Virus record (IMG/VR): IMGVR_UViG_3300044858_005326 | Coordinates: 1 to 27,558 of that record | Origin: a virus | DNA length: 27,558 nucleotides | Reading direction: 5' to 3' (one strand) | Shown here: positions 6,858 through 13,303 of the stretch, piece after piece | Layout: every line of letters starts with the position of its first letter | Numbering within the stretch: the stretch's first letter is position 1 | Program-made: the position numbers and the translations under genes | The notes under the pieces: model-generated | Seen by the model: the letters and a program-made list of their open reading frames with translations, nothing else | What the model was told of the DNA's origin: nothing | Database searches by the model: none

Positions 6858-7187
6858 ATGAACAAGAAATGCTACATAGCCGGGCCAATCACCGGCCTGC
6901 CGAGAGAGCAGTACATGAAGGCCTTTGAGGATGCCGAGGCCGAGGTGCGTGCGCTGGGCCTTGAGCCGGTCAACCCCACCAAGCTGCCGCACGACCACCC
7001 CAAGGAGTGGGCTGAGTTCATGCGCGAGGACCTGCGGGCACTGACCGAGTGCGGGCACATTTATATGCTGCGCGGATGGCTGAGAAGCAACGGGGCGAGG
7101 TTTGAATACAGCACAGCCAAGGCCCTTGGCATGCCCATTCACGGGGCTACGGGGATGCAGGAATATGTAGATGCGTTCAACGCATAA
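6858..7187 (+). CDS. DUF4406-like nucleoside deoxyribosyltransferase-fold protein
   Basis: About 109 residues starting MNKKCYIAGPITGLP, the signature opening of the DUF4406 family, which is related to nucleoside 2-deoxyribosyltransferases. Later family-like pieces are the WAEFMREDL segment, CGHIYMLRGWLRSNGARFEY and a central PVNP. These enzymes handle nucleosides or nucleotide-derived molecules; the phage substrate is unknown. The start at 6858 is chosen because the family begins at this methionine. An upstream ATG at 6816 overlapping the previous stop (ATGA) would add 14 residues and could be the true start. Confidence 0.8.
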   Translation: MNKKCYIAGPITGLPREQYMKAFEDAEAEVRALGLEPVNPTKLPHDHPKEWAEFMREDLRALTECGHIYMLRGWLRSNGARFEYSTAKALGMPIHGATGMQEYVDAFNA

Positions 7188-7196
7188 GCTACCCCC

Positions 7197-7385
7197 ATGC
7201 TCGTAACCAGCTACCGGCTACTGGTCCAGCGCATCTATGAAGTGGAGGTGGAGCTGGTGCGGGTGAGCGGCATACCCGCCAAGCGTGGTGAGGGCACAGC
7301 CTGGAAGAGTAAGGAGATGAAAGCCCTGCTGGCTTATCACTCCAACCTAAAAAACGAACTACAACGACACGAGACACAACACTAA
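7197..7385 (+). CDS. Hypothetical small protein
   Basis: A 62-residue helical, charged protein with no recognised domain. It is tightly packed between the DUF4406-like and MazG-like genes (9 and 26 bases away) on the same strand and shares their codon use, which is the main reason to accept it. The C-terminus (HSNLKNELQRHETQH) suggests a coiled helix. Confidence 0.5.
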   Translation: MLVTSYRLLVQRIYEVEVELVRVSGIPAKRGEGTAWKSKEMKALLAYHSNLKNELQRHETQH

Positions 7386-7411
7386 TCAAAAAACCAAACC
7401 AACCCGATACC

Positions 7412-7714
7412 ATGAAACTGACCAAGGAAAATTGCCAAGAATTGCTGAGCCGACAGGATATAGAGGTGCAGCGCTATGTAGCCGCCATGCTGATGGAGCT
7501 TGAGAAGGCTACCGAGAAGCACCCAAATTGGCCCAAGGACAAGGTGCACGCAGCGGCCATCGTGACCGAGGAGAGCGGAGAGCTGATGCGTGCGGCCCTG
7601 CAATTCCACTACGAGGAGGGCCGTTACTACGACATGCACAAGGAGGCTATCCAGACAGGGGCCATGTGCATCCGCTTTCTCATCAATGCCCCTGAGATGC
7701 CATTTGACCACTGA
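7412..7714 (+). CDS. MazG-like nucleotide pyrophosphohydrolase
   Basis: A 100-residue all-helical protein with the EESGE core (AAIVTEESGELMRAAL, about residues 48-63) and a following YYDMHKEAIQTGAMCIRFL helix, as in the MazG/phosphoribosyl-ATP pyrophosphohydrolase superfamily. The glutamates coordinate Mg2+ and the enzyme would hydrolyse an NTP or related molecule to the monophosphate. Its pairing with the DUF4406-like gene suggests control of nucleotide pools or of a nucleotide signal. The spacer before it (aaccaaaccaacccgatacc) resembles those before several other genes here and lacks a Shine-Dalgarno sequence. Confidence 0.72.
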   Translation: MKLTKENCQELLSRQDIEVQRYVAAMLMELEKATEKHPNWPKDKVHAAAIVTEESGELMRAALQFHYEEGRYYDMHKEAIQTGAMCIRFLINAPEMPFDH

Positions 7715-7736
7715 TCACCATTAACCAATCAATACC

Positions 7737-8408
7737 ATGTCAGAAACGACCACACCCACCATTGACATAGCCACGCTGAGCGGGCCTGAGCTGAAGGCCC
7801 TTAAGGCTAAGCTGGCCGAGCGCGAGAAGGCTGAGAAGGCCGAGCGCGAACAGGCCGAGCGCGAGTACATCAGAGACCGCGACCGGTTCATATCCTCCAC
7901 CCTCAAGGAGATGGAGGAGCTGAGCGATAAGCTCGCAGCACTGAAGCGCAGGACCGTGACCAAGGCCAACGAGCTGCACGACCGCATGTATGACCTGCGC
8001 GGTGCCGAGCCCAAGGAGCTTAAGAGTTTTCAGATAGTGACCGAGGACGGCACACTGAAGCTGGAGGTGGCGCGCTGCGAGAAGATGCGCCTGGGCGAGC
8101 AGGCCGAGGTGGCCATTGCCACCATCAAGCAGGTGCTGGAGGAGAAGTTCGCCAACCGCAACAAGGCCATGTACGGCATCATCAACACACTGCTGGCCAC
8201 CAATGCCGCAGGCGATTATGATGAGCGCCTGGTGGCCAAGCTGAGCAAACACGAGGCCGATGTGGAGGATGAGCGCTTCAGCTCGGCACTGGCCGACCTG
8301 CGTCAGGCCTTCTACGCCTACGACAGCGCCACCTACGCCCGTGGCTATAAGCTCAACAGCGACTCCAACAAGTGGCTGAATGTCAATCTCCAGTTCTCAA
8401 GCATCTGA
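7737..8408 (+). CDS. DUF3164 family protein
   Basis: A 223-residue protein. Residues 15-75 are a charged coiled coil (AKLAEREKAEKAEREQAERE) followed by a KANELHDRMYDLRG helix, a beta-rich middle (FQIVTEDGTLKLEVARCEKM) and a C-terminal helical part ending ARGYKLNSDSNKWLNVNL. This order matches DUF3164, commonly found in the early operon of Mu-like phages. The biochemical role is unknown; it is thought of as a DNA-metabolism accessory by association only. Confidence 0.75.
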   Translation: MSETTTPTIDIATLSGPELKALKAKLAEREKAEKAEREQAEREYIRDRDRFISSTLKEMEELSDKLAALKRRTVTKANELHDRMYDLRGAEPKELKSFQIVTEDGTLKLEVARCEKMRLGEQAEVAIATIKQVLEEKFANRNKAMYGIINTLLATNAAGDYDERLVAKLSKHEADVEDERFSSALADLRQAFYAYDSATYARGYKLNSDSNKWLNVNLQFSSI

Positions 8409-8411
8409 CCC

Positions 8412-9083
8412 ATGACCCGCAGGCCCTGGACTGTTTCAGAGGATTCGCTGATGCGGGACCACTATCCGGTCATGAGCGCGCGAGAGCTGGCCGGTGTGCT
8501 TCAGCGAACGGTGCCCAGTGTGCTCGGGCGGGCCGATGTGCTTGGTCTAAGGAAAGACCCGGTTTATCTGGCTGAGACATGGGCAAGGTGCGGCAAGCAG
8601 GTATCGAGCGACCCCCGCTCAATATCCACCCGAATACAGAAAGGTGTACCTACCACCAAGGGGATGCGCATGAGTGATGCCACGCGCGAGAAGGTGAAGC
8701 ACACGTGGTTTAAGAAGGGAGCTCTCCCATTGAACACCGCCAAAGAGGGAGATGGTGCCACGCGCATCCGGAAAGACAAGAACGGACGTGCTTATCGGTT
8801 CGTCCGCGTGGCCGTCAAGGTTTGGGTGCATGAGCACACACTTGTGTGGGAGAGGCACAATGGCAGACCGGCCAAGGGCATGGTGATATGGCATAAGGAT
8901 GGCGACAGCCTGAACAATGACATCAGCAACCTTGAGTGCATCACAAGGGCCGAAGCCTTTGACCGGGTGAGCATTCACAACCTACCGGAGGATATCAAAG
9001 GGCTGATCCATGCGGTCGGCACAGTTAAGCGACAGATCACAATCATCAACAAAAAGCAAAATGGCAAGGAACAAGCTAAGTGA
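8412..9083 (+). CDS. HNH endonuclease with N-terminal Myb-like domain
   Basis: A 223-residue protein. Residues 1-48 (RRPWTVSEDSLMRDHYP and following) look like a SANT/Myb-type DNA-binding segment. The C-terminal half carries an HNH_3-type core: HEHTLVWERHNGR, MVIWHKDGDSLNNDISNLEC and a closing TRAEAFDR. Such proteins are free-standing phage nucleases, some of them homing enzymes. No intron is visible beside it. Its 3' end overlaps the next gene by 23 bases. Confidence 0.85.
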   Translation: MTRRPWTVSEDSLMRDHYPVMSARELAGVLQRTVPSVLGRADVLGLRKDPVYLAETWARCGKQVSSDPRSISTRIQKGVPTTKGMRMSDATREKVKHTWFKKGALPLNTAKEGDGATRIRKDKNGRAYRFVRVAVKVWVHEHTLVWERHNGRPAKGMVIWHKDGDSLNNDISNLECITRAEAFDRVSIHNLPEDIKGLIHAVGTVKRQITIINKKQNGKEQAK

Positions 9084-9345
9084 CCTCAGAGACCACATGT
9101 TTGAGGTGCTCGAACGCCTGAAAGATGGCGACATGGACGTGAAGACCGCTGGCGCGGCCGCTCAGGTGGGCGGTGTGCTGGTGGAGGTGGCAAAGTTGGA
9201 GTACAACGCACTGAAGGACCTCGGTGGCAAGGCATCATTCCTGAGTGAGCTGGAGGTGCAGCGGCAGCTGGGCGAGAATCAGGCCGAGTACGCCAAGCCA
9301 GAGGAGCTGAAGAGAATGCCTGCATCATCATCGACCAATCACTGA
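9061..9345 (+). CDS. Hypothetical early protein
   Basis: A 94-residue helical protein starting MARNKLSDLRDHMFEVLERL at 9061, inside the tail of the HNH gene. The middle (DVKTAGAAAQVGGVLVEVAKLEY) resembles the small helical proteins common in the early region of Mu-like phages of Bacteroidota, but no family name can be given. The frame is open further upstream to 9010, but that part lies wholly within the HNH gene. Confidence 0.65.
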   Translation: MARNKLSDLRDHMFEVLERLKDGDMDVKTAGAAAQVGGVLVEVAKLEYNALKDLGGKASFLSELEVQRQLGENQAEYAKPEELKRMPASSSTNH

Positions 9346-9348
9346 GCC

Positions 9349-9498
9349 ATGGAAGAACTGAACAATGCCCAACGCCTTGAGGCCATCTCGCAGTGCGTGG
9401 AGCTGCTCAAGGTATTGAGCGGCAAGCCTCAGCCTGATACCCTCTGGGCCACCACCCGCGCCAAACTGACCGACCTCATCCACAAGTTGCCAGCATGA
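9349..9498 (+). CDS. Small hypothetical protein (49 aa)
   Basis: A 49-residue helical peptide (MEELNNAQRLEAISQCVELL at the start) that begins 3 bases after the previous stop and whose stop overlaps the next start (ATGA at 9495-9498). Tight coupling on both sides and matching codon use support translation. No domain was recognised. Confidence 0.6.
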   Translation: MEELNNAQRLEAISQCVELLKVLSGKPQPDTLWATTRAKLTDLIHKLPA

Positions 9499-9866
9499 GA
9501 CTATCCATCACCCAGATACTCACCGAGCACGGCCACGATGATGTGCTGCCACGGCTCGGCACCCTGAGCGAGACCGAGCAGGGCCAGCTCACCACCGATG
9601 TCACCATCATGCTCACCTACATGCGGCCTAGCATGGTGGCGCAGGCCATAGCCAAGCGCGTAAGGAGCGGTGCAGTCATGTTCGGCCGCACGCCCGAGGA
9701 GCTGGAGCGCCTCAACACCACCTACCCTACGCACCCGGTAGGGCCGGAGTACATGGAGCCCATCGGTCTTGCGGCCTTCGGAGATGGCGCGTGCATCAAA
9801 TGCGACCGTGCCGCTGTGCCCGGATATCAGTACTGCGTGGACTGCGCATATACCAGAGGAGAGTGA
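9495..9866 (+). CDS. Hypothetical protein with C-terminal zinc-ribbon-like cysteines
   Basis: A 123-residue protein. The last 30 residues hold four cysteines in a CxxC...CxxC arrangement (CIKCDRAAVPGYQYCVDC), as in small DksA/TraR-like or zinc-ribbon modules. The N-terminal 80 residues are helical with no known domain. Metal binding is inferred from the cysteine spacing. It overlaps its neighbours at both ends (ATGA before, TGATG after). Confidence 0.65.
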   Translation: MRLSITQILTEHGHDDVLPRLGTLSETEQGQLTTDVTIMLTYMRPSMVAQAIAKRVRSGAVMFGRTPEELERLNTTYPTHPVGPEYMEPIGLAAFGDGACIKCDRAAVPGYQYCVDCAYTRGE

Positions 9867-10066
9867 TGGAAGCAGAACACCTCCACACCCGCCTCAAGGG
9901 CCTTGCCGAGCGCGTGCGCAAAATGCGAAACGCACAAGTGGCATACTTCTCACTGCCACGCACCGTGGGCGATGACACCAGAAAGGAGTTCCTCAAGACC
10001 AGCAAGAATGCCGAGGCCGAGGTGGACCAGTATGTTAAGATGTTGGAGTACGAAAAGCTGGTGTGA
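9866..10066 (+). CDS. Hypothetical small helical protein
   Basis: A 66-residue charged helical protein (MEAEHLHTRLKGLAERVRKM). The start at 9866 shares its A with the previous stop (TGATG) and is preferred over the frame opening at 9791, whose extra part lies inside the zinc-ribbon gene. No family was recognised. It appears co-translated with both neighbours. Confidence 0.6.
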   Translation: MEAEHLHTRLKGLAERVRKMRNAQVAYFSLPRTVGDDTRKEFLKTSKNAEAEVDQYVKMLEYEKLV

Positions 10067-10404
10067 TGGATGAGGTACTATTCAGTCGCGGCAATGGTGA
10101 GGGCCTGGTGATGCAACGCACCGAGGAGTCTGAGCACATTGACAAGGTGGCCATCACCATGTGCCAGGAGGAGCTCACACCCGAGAGGAAGTATGATGTA
10201 TCGGGTCTGTGGGATGAGCCCTACAGATACTGCGGCATCATGCGCAAAGATGGCCCGCTGCCCACCATGGTCTTTGAGGTGACGAGCGACCTGTTCCAGA
10301 CATACTATGTCACCGTGACCAAGGTCTCCGAGTTCCGAGTGTTCCGGATGTTCTCACACAACGCGGGCTCAGACTTCCATTACAGAAACGGCAAATGGAA
10401 ATAA
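10066..10404 (+). CDS. Hypothetical early protein
   Basis: A 112-residue mixed alpha/beta protein with many aromatic residues in its second half (YYVTVTKVSEFRVFRMF). It starts at ATG 10066 overlapping the previous stop; the GTG three bases earlier is a less likely start. No recognisable domain. Codon use and coupling place it in the early operon. Confidence 0.62.
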   Translation: MDEVLFSRGNGEGLVMQRTEESEHIDKVAITMCQEELTPERKYDVSGLWDEPYRYCGIMRKDGPLPTMVFEVTSDLFQTYYVTVTKVSEFRVFRMFSHNAGSDFHYRNGKWK

Positions 10405-10408
10405 GCAC

Positions 10409-10573
10409 ATGGCAACAGTGAGAATAAAATACACCAAGCACGGAGAGCCGCAAAACGTGTGGCATGAAGGCCAGTTCGACAGCGGCACCGATATGTGGAA
10501 AGCACATGCCAGATTCTGTGCAGACCACAAGTGTCGCAAGTGGAAACTATCAATTGGTAACGCGAAGCAATGA
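10409..10573 (+). CDS. Small hypothetical protein (54 aa)
   Basis: A 54-residue basic protein (MATVRIKYTKHGEPQNVWHE at the start) with two cysteines and several tryptophans. It begins 4 bases after the previous stop and its stop overlaps the next ATG (ATGA at 10570-10573). No family was recognised; acceptance rests on the tight spacing. Confidence 0.55.
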   Translation: MATVRIKYTKHGEPQNVWHEGQFDSGTDMWKAHARFCADHKCRKWKLSIGNAKQ

Positions 10574-10809
10574 CCCACACCATGACCCACGGCATAATTG
10601 AATCACTCCGCGCGTTGTTTCCGTCTCGGCCCAAGCGTGACTATACCAAGCAGCTCTTCGATTTATCAAATTGGCATGCCATGCATTATGGTTGTTTAAC
10701 TGGTTTTGAAAAAAACTCATATTGCATTCTGCCACCTACCCATCGGAGCAAAAAAAGGTACAGATGCTGTGAGCCAGTGCGTAATAACACAGGACCTGTC
10801 CAACCTTAA
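10570..10809 (+). CDS. Hypothetical protein of atypical composition
   Basis: A 79-residue frame coupled to the previous gene by ATGA. The first third matches the phage codon use, but from about 10650 the DNA turns AT-rich (gttttgaaaaaaactcatat) and the peptide has no clear secondary-structure pattern and three cysteines. The gene may be a remnant or the 3' part may be imported or shifted in frame. No function can be proposed. Confidence 0.4.
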   Translation: MTHTMTHGIIESLRALFPSRPKRDYTKQLFDLSNWHAMHYGCLTGFEKNSYCILPPTHRSKKRYRCCEPVRNNTGPVQP

Positions 10810-10820
10810 TAGTTTAACCG

Positions 10821-11252
10821 ATGACCCGCTACCTCTGCACATCCACCACCGGCAACGAGCTGGAGCTGCGGTACAATGCCGATGGGCTGCTCATATTCAT
10901 GGAGCTGCGTGGCACGTTCACCGATGCGCAGTGGCTGTACGTTACGAGCCGGATAAGTATGCGTGCTGAAGATGGGCACATGAACGACCTGAAGGCCGTG
11001 CCCGGACTCACCGTCACCGAGGCACCGCTCACATTCACCTTTGATGATTTCTGGCAGGCATACCAGGAGAAGCGGAACAAGTTAAGGGCCGAGAAGCTCT
11101 GGGCGCGCCTGAGCGATGCCGACCGCATTGCCGCCATTGCCGCCATACCGAAGTACGACAAGTGGCTATCCTGGAAAGGTATTGCAAAAAAAGACCCCGA
11201 CACCTACCTCCGGAACAGATCCTGGGAGGACGAATACAAAATGAAAGGATGA
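10821..11252 (+). CDS. DnaT-like / replication-protein C-terminal domain protein
   Basis: A 143-residue protein. The second half (about residues 75-140) follows the pattern FWxxYxxK, a run of helices with KLWARLSDADRIAAIAAIPKY, and an ending PDTYLRNRSWEDEY, as in the C-terminal domain shared by DnaT-type primosome proteins and many phage replication proteins. The first half (CTSTTGNELELRYNADGLL) is beta-rich and not recognised. It could help load the host replisome during replicative transposition; this is inference from the family. Confidence 0.65.
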   Translation: MTRYLCTSTTGNELELRYNADGLLIFMELRGTFTDAQWLYVTSRISMRAEDGHMNDLKAVPGLTVTEAPLTFTFDDFWQAYQEKRNKLRAEKLWARLSDADRIAAIAAIPKYDKWLSWKGIAKKDPDTYLRNRSWEDEYKMKG

Positions 11253-11362
11253 GAAAACAGAGACCCACCCGCGAGCAGCGCATCATCGAGCACCTGGCCG
11301 TGGGTGCTGTGGTCATCATCGCATCATTCATTGCTAAAGGCATATACGAGTGGGTGTGGTGA
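11249..11362 (+). CDS. 37-residue single-span membrane protein
   Basis: A short frame coupled by ATGA to the previous gene: a basic N-terminus (MRKQRPTREQR), one hydrophobic helix (LAVGAVVIIASFIAKGIY) and an EWVW end. It fits a small inner-membrane peptide of unknown role. Its stop codon abuts the left attC-like site directly, so the insertion described next did not disrupt it. Confidence 0.55.
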   Translation: MRKQRPTREQRIIEHLAVGAVVIIASFIAKGIYEWVW

Positions 11363-11466
11363 TGGGCAACGTTTTCGGGCTTTGCGTTCGTTTTTTGCCT
11401 ACTCGAATGTTCAAAGTTAGCACCAATGTTAAAGGCAAAAAATGACGCAAAACCCGTGTTATGGGC
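11363..11466. repeat. Left attC-like hairpin site flanking a gene cassette
   Basis: Long imperfect inverted repeat: 11377-11399 pairs with 11434-11455 (about 19 matches with a small internal bulge) around a 34-base loop. Outer core-like boxes are TGGGCAAC (11363-11370) and GTTATGGGC (11458-11466). These two boxes do not pair well with each other, but each pairs with the outer box on the other side of the methyltransferase gene. That is the pattern expected after an integron-type cassette inserts at GTT. The boxes fit the classical RYYYAAC/GTTRRRY consensus only in their AAC and GTT cores. Confidence 0.65.
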
Positions 11467-12075
11467 AGTTGCGGTTTAATAACTAGAAAGTAAAAATGGA
11501 AATACAAACATCACTTTGGGAGAAGCCCGTTTTAGAAGCGGATATAGTTTATACACCGACTTATGTTAGTGAACACATTGTGCGTTGGCTAAACCCAAAA
11601 GGGAAATGCTTAGACCCGTGCAAAGGCGATGGAGCTTTTTATAATTATTTGCCTGAAGATAAAGACTATTGTGAAATACGAGATGGCAAAGACTTTTTTT
11701 TATACGAGGGCAAAGTAGATTGGGTAATTGGAAACCCACCATACAGCATATTTGAGGACTTCTTAAAAAAAGGCTTTGAGATTGCCGACAATGTAAGCTA
11801 CTTGGTGCCTACTAACAAGATATTTCAAAGGCAAATAATTATGGAAATGATTAACAAATACGGAGGGATAAAAAGCATAATCATTTACGGAAGCGGACAA
11901 TTGATAGATTTCCCTTTTGGGTTTTCGGTTGGCAACTTCCATTTTGAAAAAGGATATAAGGGCGAAACCAAAGTGTTAATGGGAATGAAGTCTATTTTTA
12001 GCACGTCAGGTAGCAATTGCCCATAACAAAGGGCTTAGCGCCAGTGCGAGGAACGAGCATTGCGCCAAGCCACTG
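11459..12075 (+). mobile_element. Integron-type gene cassette carrying a methyltransferase
   Basis: About 617 bases from the TT of the left GTT to the G of the right GTT. Its first bases (GTTATGGGC with the shared G) are the perfect reverse complement of GCCCATAAC at 12019-12027, so a circularised cassette would rebuild a fully paired attC. It holds a single gene in cassette orientation, starting 37 bases from the left edge and with its stop codon inside the attC box, as is usual in cassettes. It is AT-rich compared with the phage. No integrase gene is in the window, so mobilisation would need a host integron. Confidence 0.62.
11496..12026 (+). CDS. Cassette-borne N6-adenine DNA methyltransferase
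   Basis: A 176-residue protein with SAM-binding motif I (LDPCKGDGAFY, about residues 39-49) and catalytic motif IV NPPY (about 80-83), in the order seen in N6-adenine methyltransferases. A short THERE-type region follows (VSYLVPTNKIFQRQ) and there is no obvious separate target-recognition domain, so it is smaller than most free-standing enzymes. No restriction gene is beside it. The stop TAA (12024-12026) lies inside the attC box. DNA is AT-rich and codon use differs from all phage neighbours. Likely roles are protecting phage DNA from restriction or altering host methylation; target sequence unknown. Confidence 0.82.
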   Translation: MEIQTSLWEKPVLEADIVYTPTYVSEHIVRWLNPKGKCLDPCKGDGAFYNYLPEDKDYCEIRDGKDFFLYEGKVDWVIGNPPYSIFEDFLKKGFEIADNVSYLVPTNKIFQRQIIMEMINKYGGIKSIIIYGSGQLIDFPFGFSVGNFHFEKGYKGETKVLMGMKSIFSTSGSNCP

Positions 12076-12082
12076 TTGCCAA
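12019..12082. repeat. attC-like site of the cassette
   Basis: Imperfect inverted repeat: GGGCTTAGCGCCAGTG (12031-12046) pairs with CATTGCGCCAAGCC (12058-12071) across an 11-base loop, with unpaired bases in one arm as in attC sites. Outer boxes are GCCCATAAC (12019-12027) and GTTGCCAA (12075-12082). The first is the exact reverse complement of the cassette's left edge (GTTATGGGC). The second pairs 7 of 8 with TGGGCAAC at 11363-11370, which lies outside the cassette. Confidence 0.65.
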
Positions 12083-12108
12083 GGCCCATTCCTAATTCTT
12101 AATTGAAA

Positions 12109-12432
12109 ATGAGCAAACCCACATCCATCACCATCAAGTGCGACCGGTTCAGGCTACAGCAGCTGCAAGCCGTATGTGCAGGCGTCAGCGAGGGCTGTGC
12201 CACCGCCTCAGCTGGCTTGGACCGGCTCATCGGCCTATCGGCCACCGACCTGAGCATTAAGATGGCTAAGAAGCTGTGCGAGCCGCGCAACAGCTACAAC
12301 CTGAAGCTGTCGGCCCGCGAGGCCGCTGCCCTCGAGGTGGCCCTGCTCATGGTCATAAAAGGCACCGAGGATCAGGTGGTCCTGATGGCCATGCGCCCGG
12401 TCGTTGCCCAGATACACCAGACCTACTGCTGA
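12109..12432 (+). CDS. Hypothetical early protein
   Basis: A 107-residue helical protein; it is the first phage gene after the cassette and returns to phage-like GC and codon use. The start ATG at 12109 is preferred to TTG at 12103. Recognisable features are limited to amphipathic helices (SAREAAALEVALLMVIKG, about 67-84). Its stop overlaps the next start (TGATG). The cassette sits between this gene and its probable former promoter, so its transcription now runs through 740 bases of inserted DNA. Confidence 0.62.
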   Translation: MSKPTSITIKCDRFRLQQLQAVCAGVSEGCATASAGLDRLIGLSATDLSIKMAKKLCEPRNSYNLKLSAREAAALEVALLMVIKGTEDQVVLMAMRPVVAQIHQTYC

Positions 12433-12872
12433 TGCCATACGCACCCACCATCCGCAGCCTCCATGCCCTGCTGGCCAAGCGCGGCCTGATGGACGAGAAG
12501 CGCGATATGATTCGCGAGGCCACACTGGGCCGCAGCGAGAGCGCCCGAGACCTCACCCCTGAAGAGCTGGCCGACCTGGTACAGGCGCTCAGCGCTGGTA
12601 TGCCCGAGGCACCGCGTAAAGGACAGCCGCAGGACCGCACCGAGGAGGCCCGCCAGCGCATGATACGCAGGCTCTACGCACAGGCCCGCGAGCTGGGCTG
12701 GGTGGTGCCCGATGGCAATGGCGGCACCAAGGTGGATGCGCCCAGGCTCAACAGGTGGGCCCTGCAATATGGCAGCGCTCACGTGCTGCCCGGCCGCTGC
12801 ACCAACGACCAGGTGCGCGACCTGGTGACACAGATGGACGTGATGATAAAAAGAACTTTGCAAAGGCATTGA
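12432..12872 (+). CDS. GemA-like (DUF1018-type) protein
   Basis: A 146-residue protein. The first half follows the GemA pattern: a short helix (IRSLHALLAKRGLMDE), a basic arginine-rich turn (REATLGRSESARDLTPEELADLVQAL) and a second half with MIRRLYAQARELGWV and a closing helix (NDQVRDLVTQMDVMIKRTL). In Mu, GemA modulates host gyrase-related gene expression; relatives sit at the end of the early region, as here. The similarity is by pattern, so other DUF1018-like functions are possible. Confidence 0.62.
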   Translation: MPYAPTIRSLHALLAKRGLMDEKRDMIREATLGRSESARDLTPEELADLVQALSAGMPEAPRKGQPQDRTEEARQRMIRRLYAQARELGWVVPDGNGGTKVDAPRLNRWALQYGSAHVLPGRCTNDQVRDLVTQMDVMIKRTLQRH

Positions 12873-12873
12873 G

Positions 12874-13089
12874 ATGGCGAAGAAACACACCTACACCCGC
12901 CTGCGCGATGAGGCGCTGCTGAAGCGATACAAGGAGATGGACGCCAAACGCACGCCCAAGGGCCGGTCGCTGTACAGCCACGCGGCCATCCTGGAGACCC
13001 TGAGCGCAGAGTTCTACATCGGAGAGGCGCATGTGGGCCGCATACTGAAGGCTTTTGCCACAGACAAGCCGGATGGGGCTGCAATTTAG
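12874..13089 (+). CDS. Small HTH protein, candidate middle/late regulator
   Basis: A 71-residue basic protein whose C-terminal half (HAAILETLSAEFYIGEAHVGRILKAF, about residues 38-63) has the pattern of a helix-turn-helix. It is the last gene of the early operon, where Mu carries its middle/late activators Mor and C, and next to the end of the late leftward operon. A role in switching on the divergent late promoters near 21800 is a reasonable inference. Sequence similarity to Mor/C is not obvious. Confidence 0.65.
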   Translation: MAKKHTYTRLRDEALLKRYKEMDAKRTPKGRSLYSHAAILETLSAEFYIGEAHVGRILKAFATDKPDGAAI

Positions 13090-13097
13090 CAGCGCCC
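13075..13097. terminator. Candidate hairpin at the convergent early/late junction
   Basis: GGG-GCTGC (13075-13082) pairs with GCAGC-G-CCC (13089-13097) around a 6-base AATTTA loop, with one bulged G. It spans the stop codon of the early operon and ends two bases before the convergent late gene's stop, so it could end both transcripts. There is no T-run on either strand, which makes it weak as an intrinsic terminator. Confidence 0.35.
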
Positions 13098-13098
13098 G

Positions 13099-13302
13099 TC
13101 AGCTGAAATCATACTCCGTGGCCGGGCCCAGGTGCAGCTCTGTAACCTGATCGGCCTGGATGTAGATGATGCCATCAGTCTCCTGCACGCAGCAGTGGGC
13201 AAGCGTCTCGCAGCCTTCGCGCGGATAGCCCTCGGCCTCGTTAACGTAGGCAGCGGCACCATTGGCCACCGTGAGGTTGTTAAAAATGTGTATCTTGATC
13301 AT
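13099..13302 (-). CDS. Small hypothetical late protein
   Basis: A 67-residue beta-leaning protein (MIKIHIFNNLTVANGAAAYV) with two cysteines; last gene of the leftward late operon, one base beyond the adhesin gene. It could be a small structural or tail-fibre assembly protein, or an immunity partner for the MuF toxin-like domain transcribed upstream; none of these is supported by homology. Confidence 0.55.
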   Translation of the reverse strand: MIKIHIFNNLTVANGAAAYVNEAEGYPREGCETLAHCCVQETDGIIYIQADQVTELHLGPATEYDFS

Positions 13303-13303
13303 G

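Noticed and set aside
11496-12026. Methyltransferase considered as part of a restriction-modification pair
   Set aside because: No restriction enzyme gene adjoins it; neighbours are att-like sites and ordinary phage genes. The HNH gene at 8412 is far away and looks like a free-standing phage nuclease.
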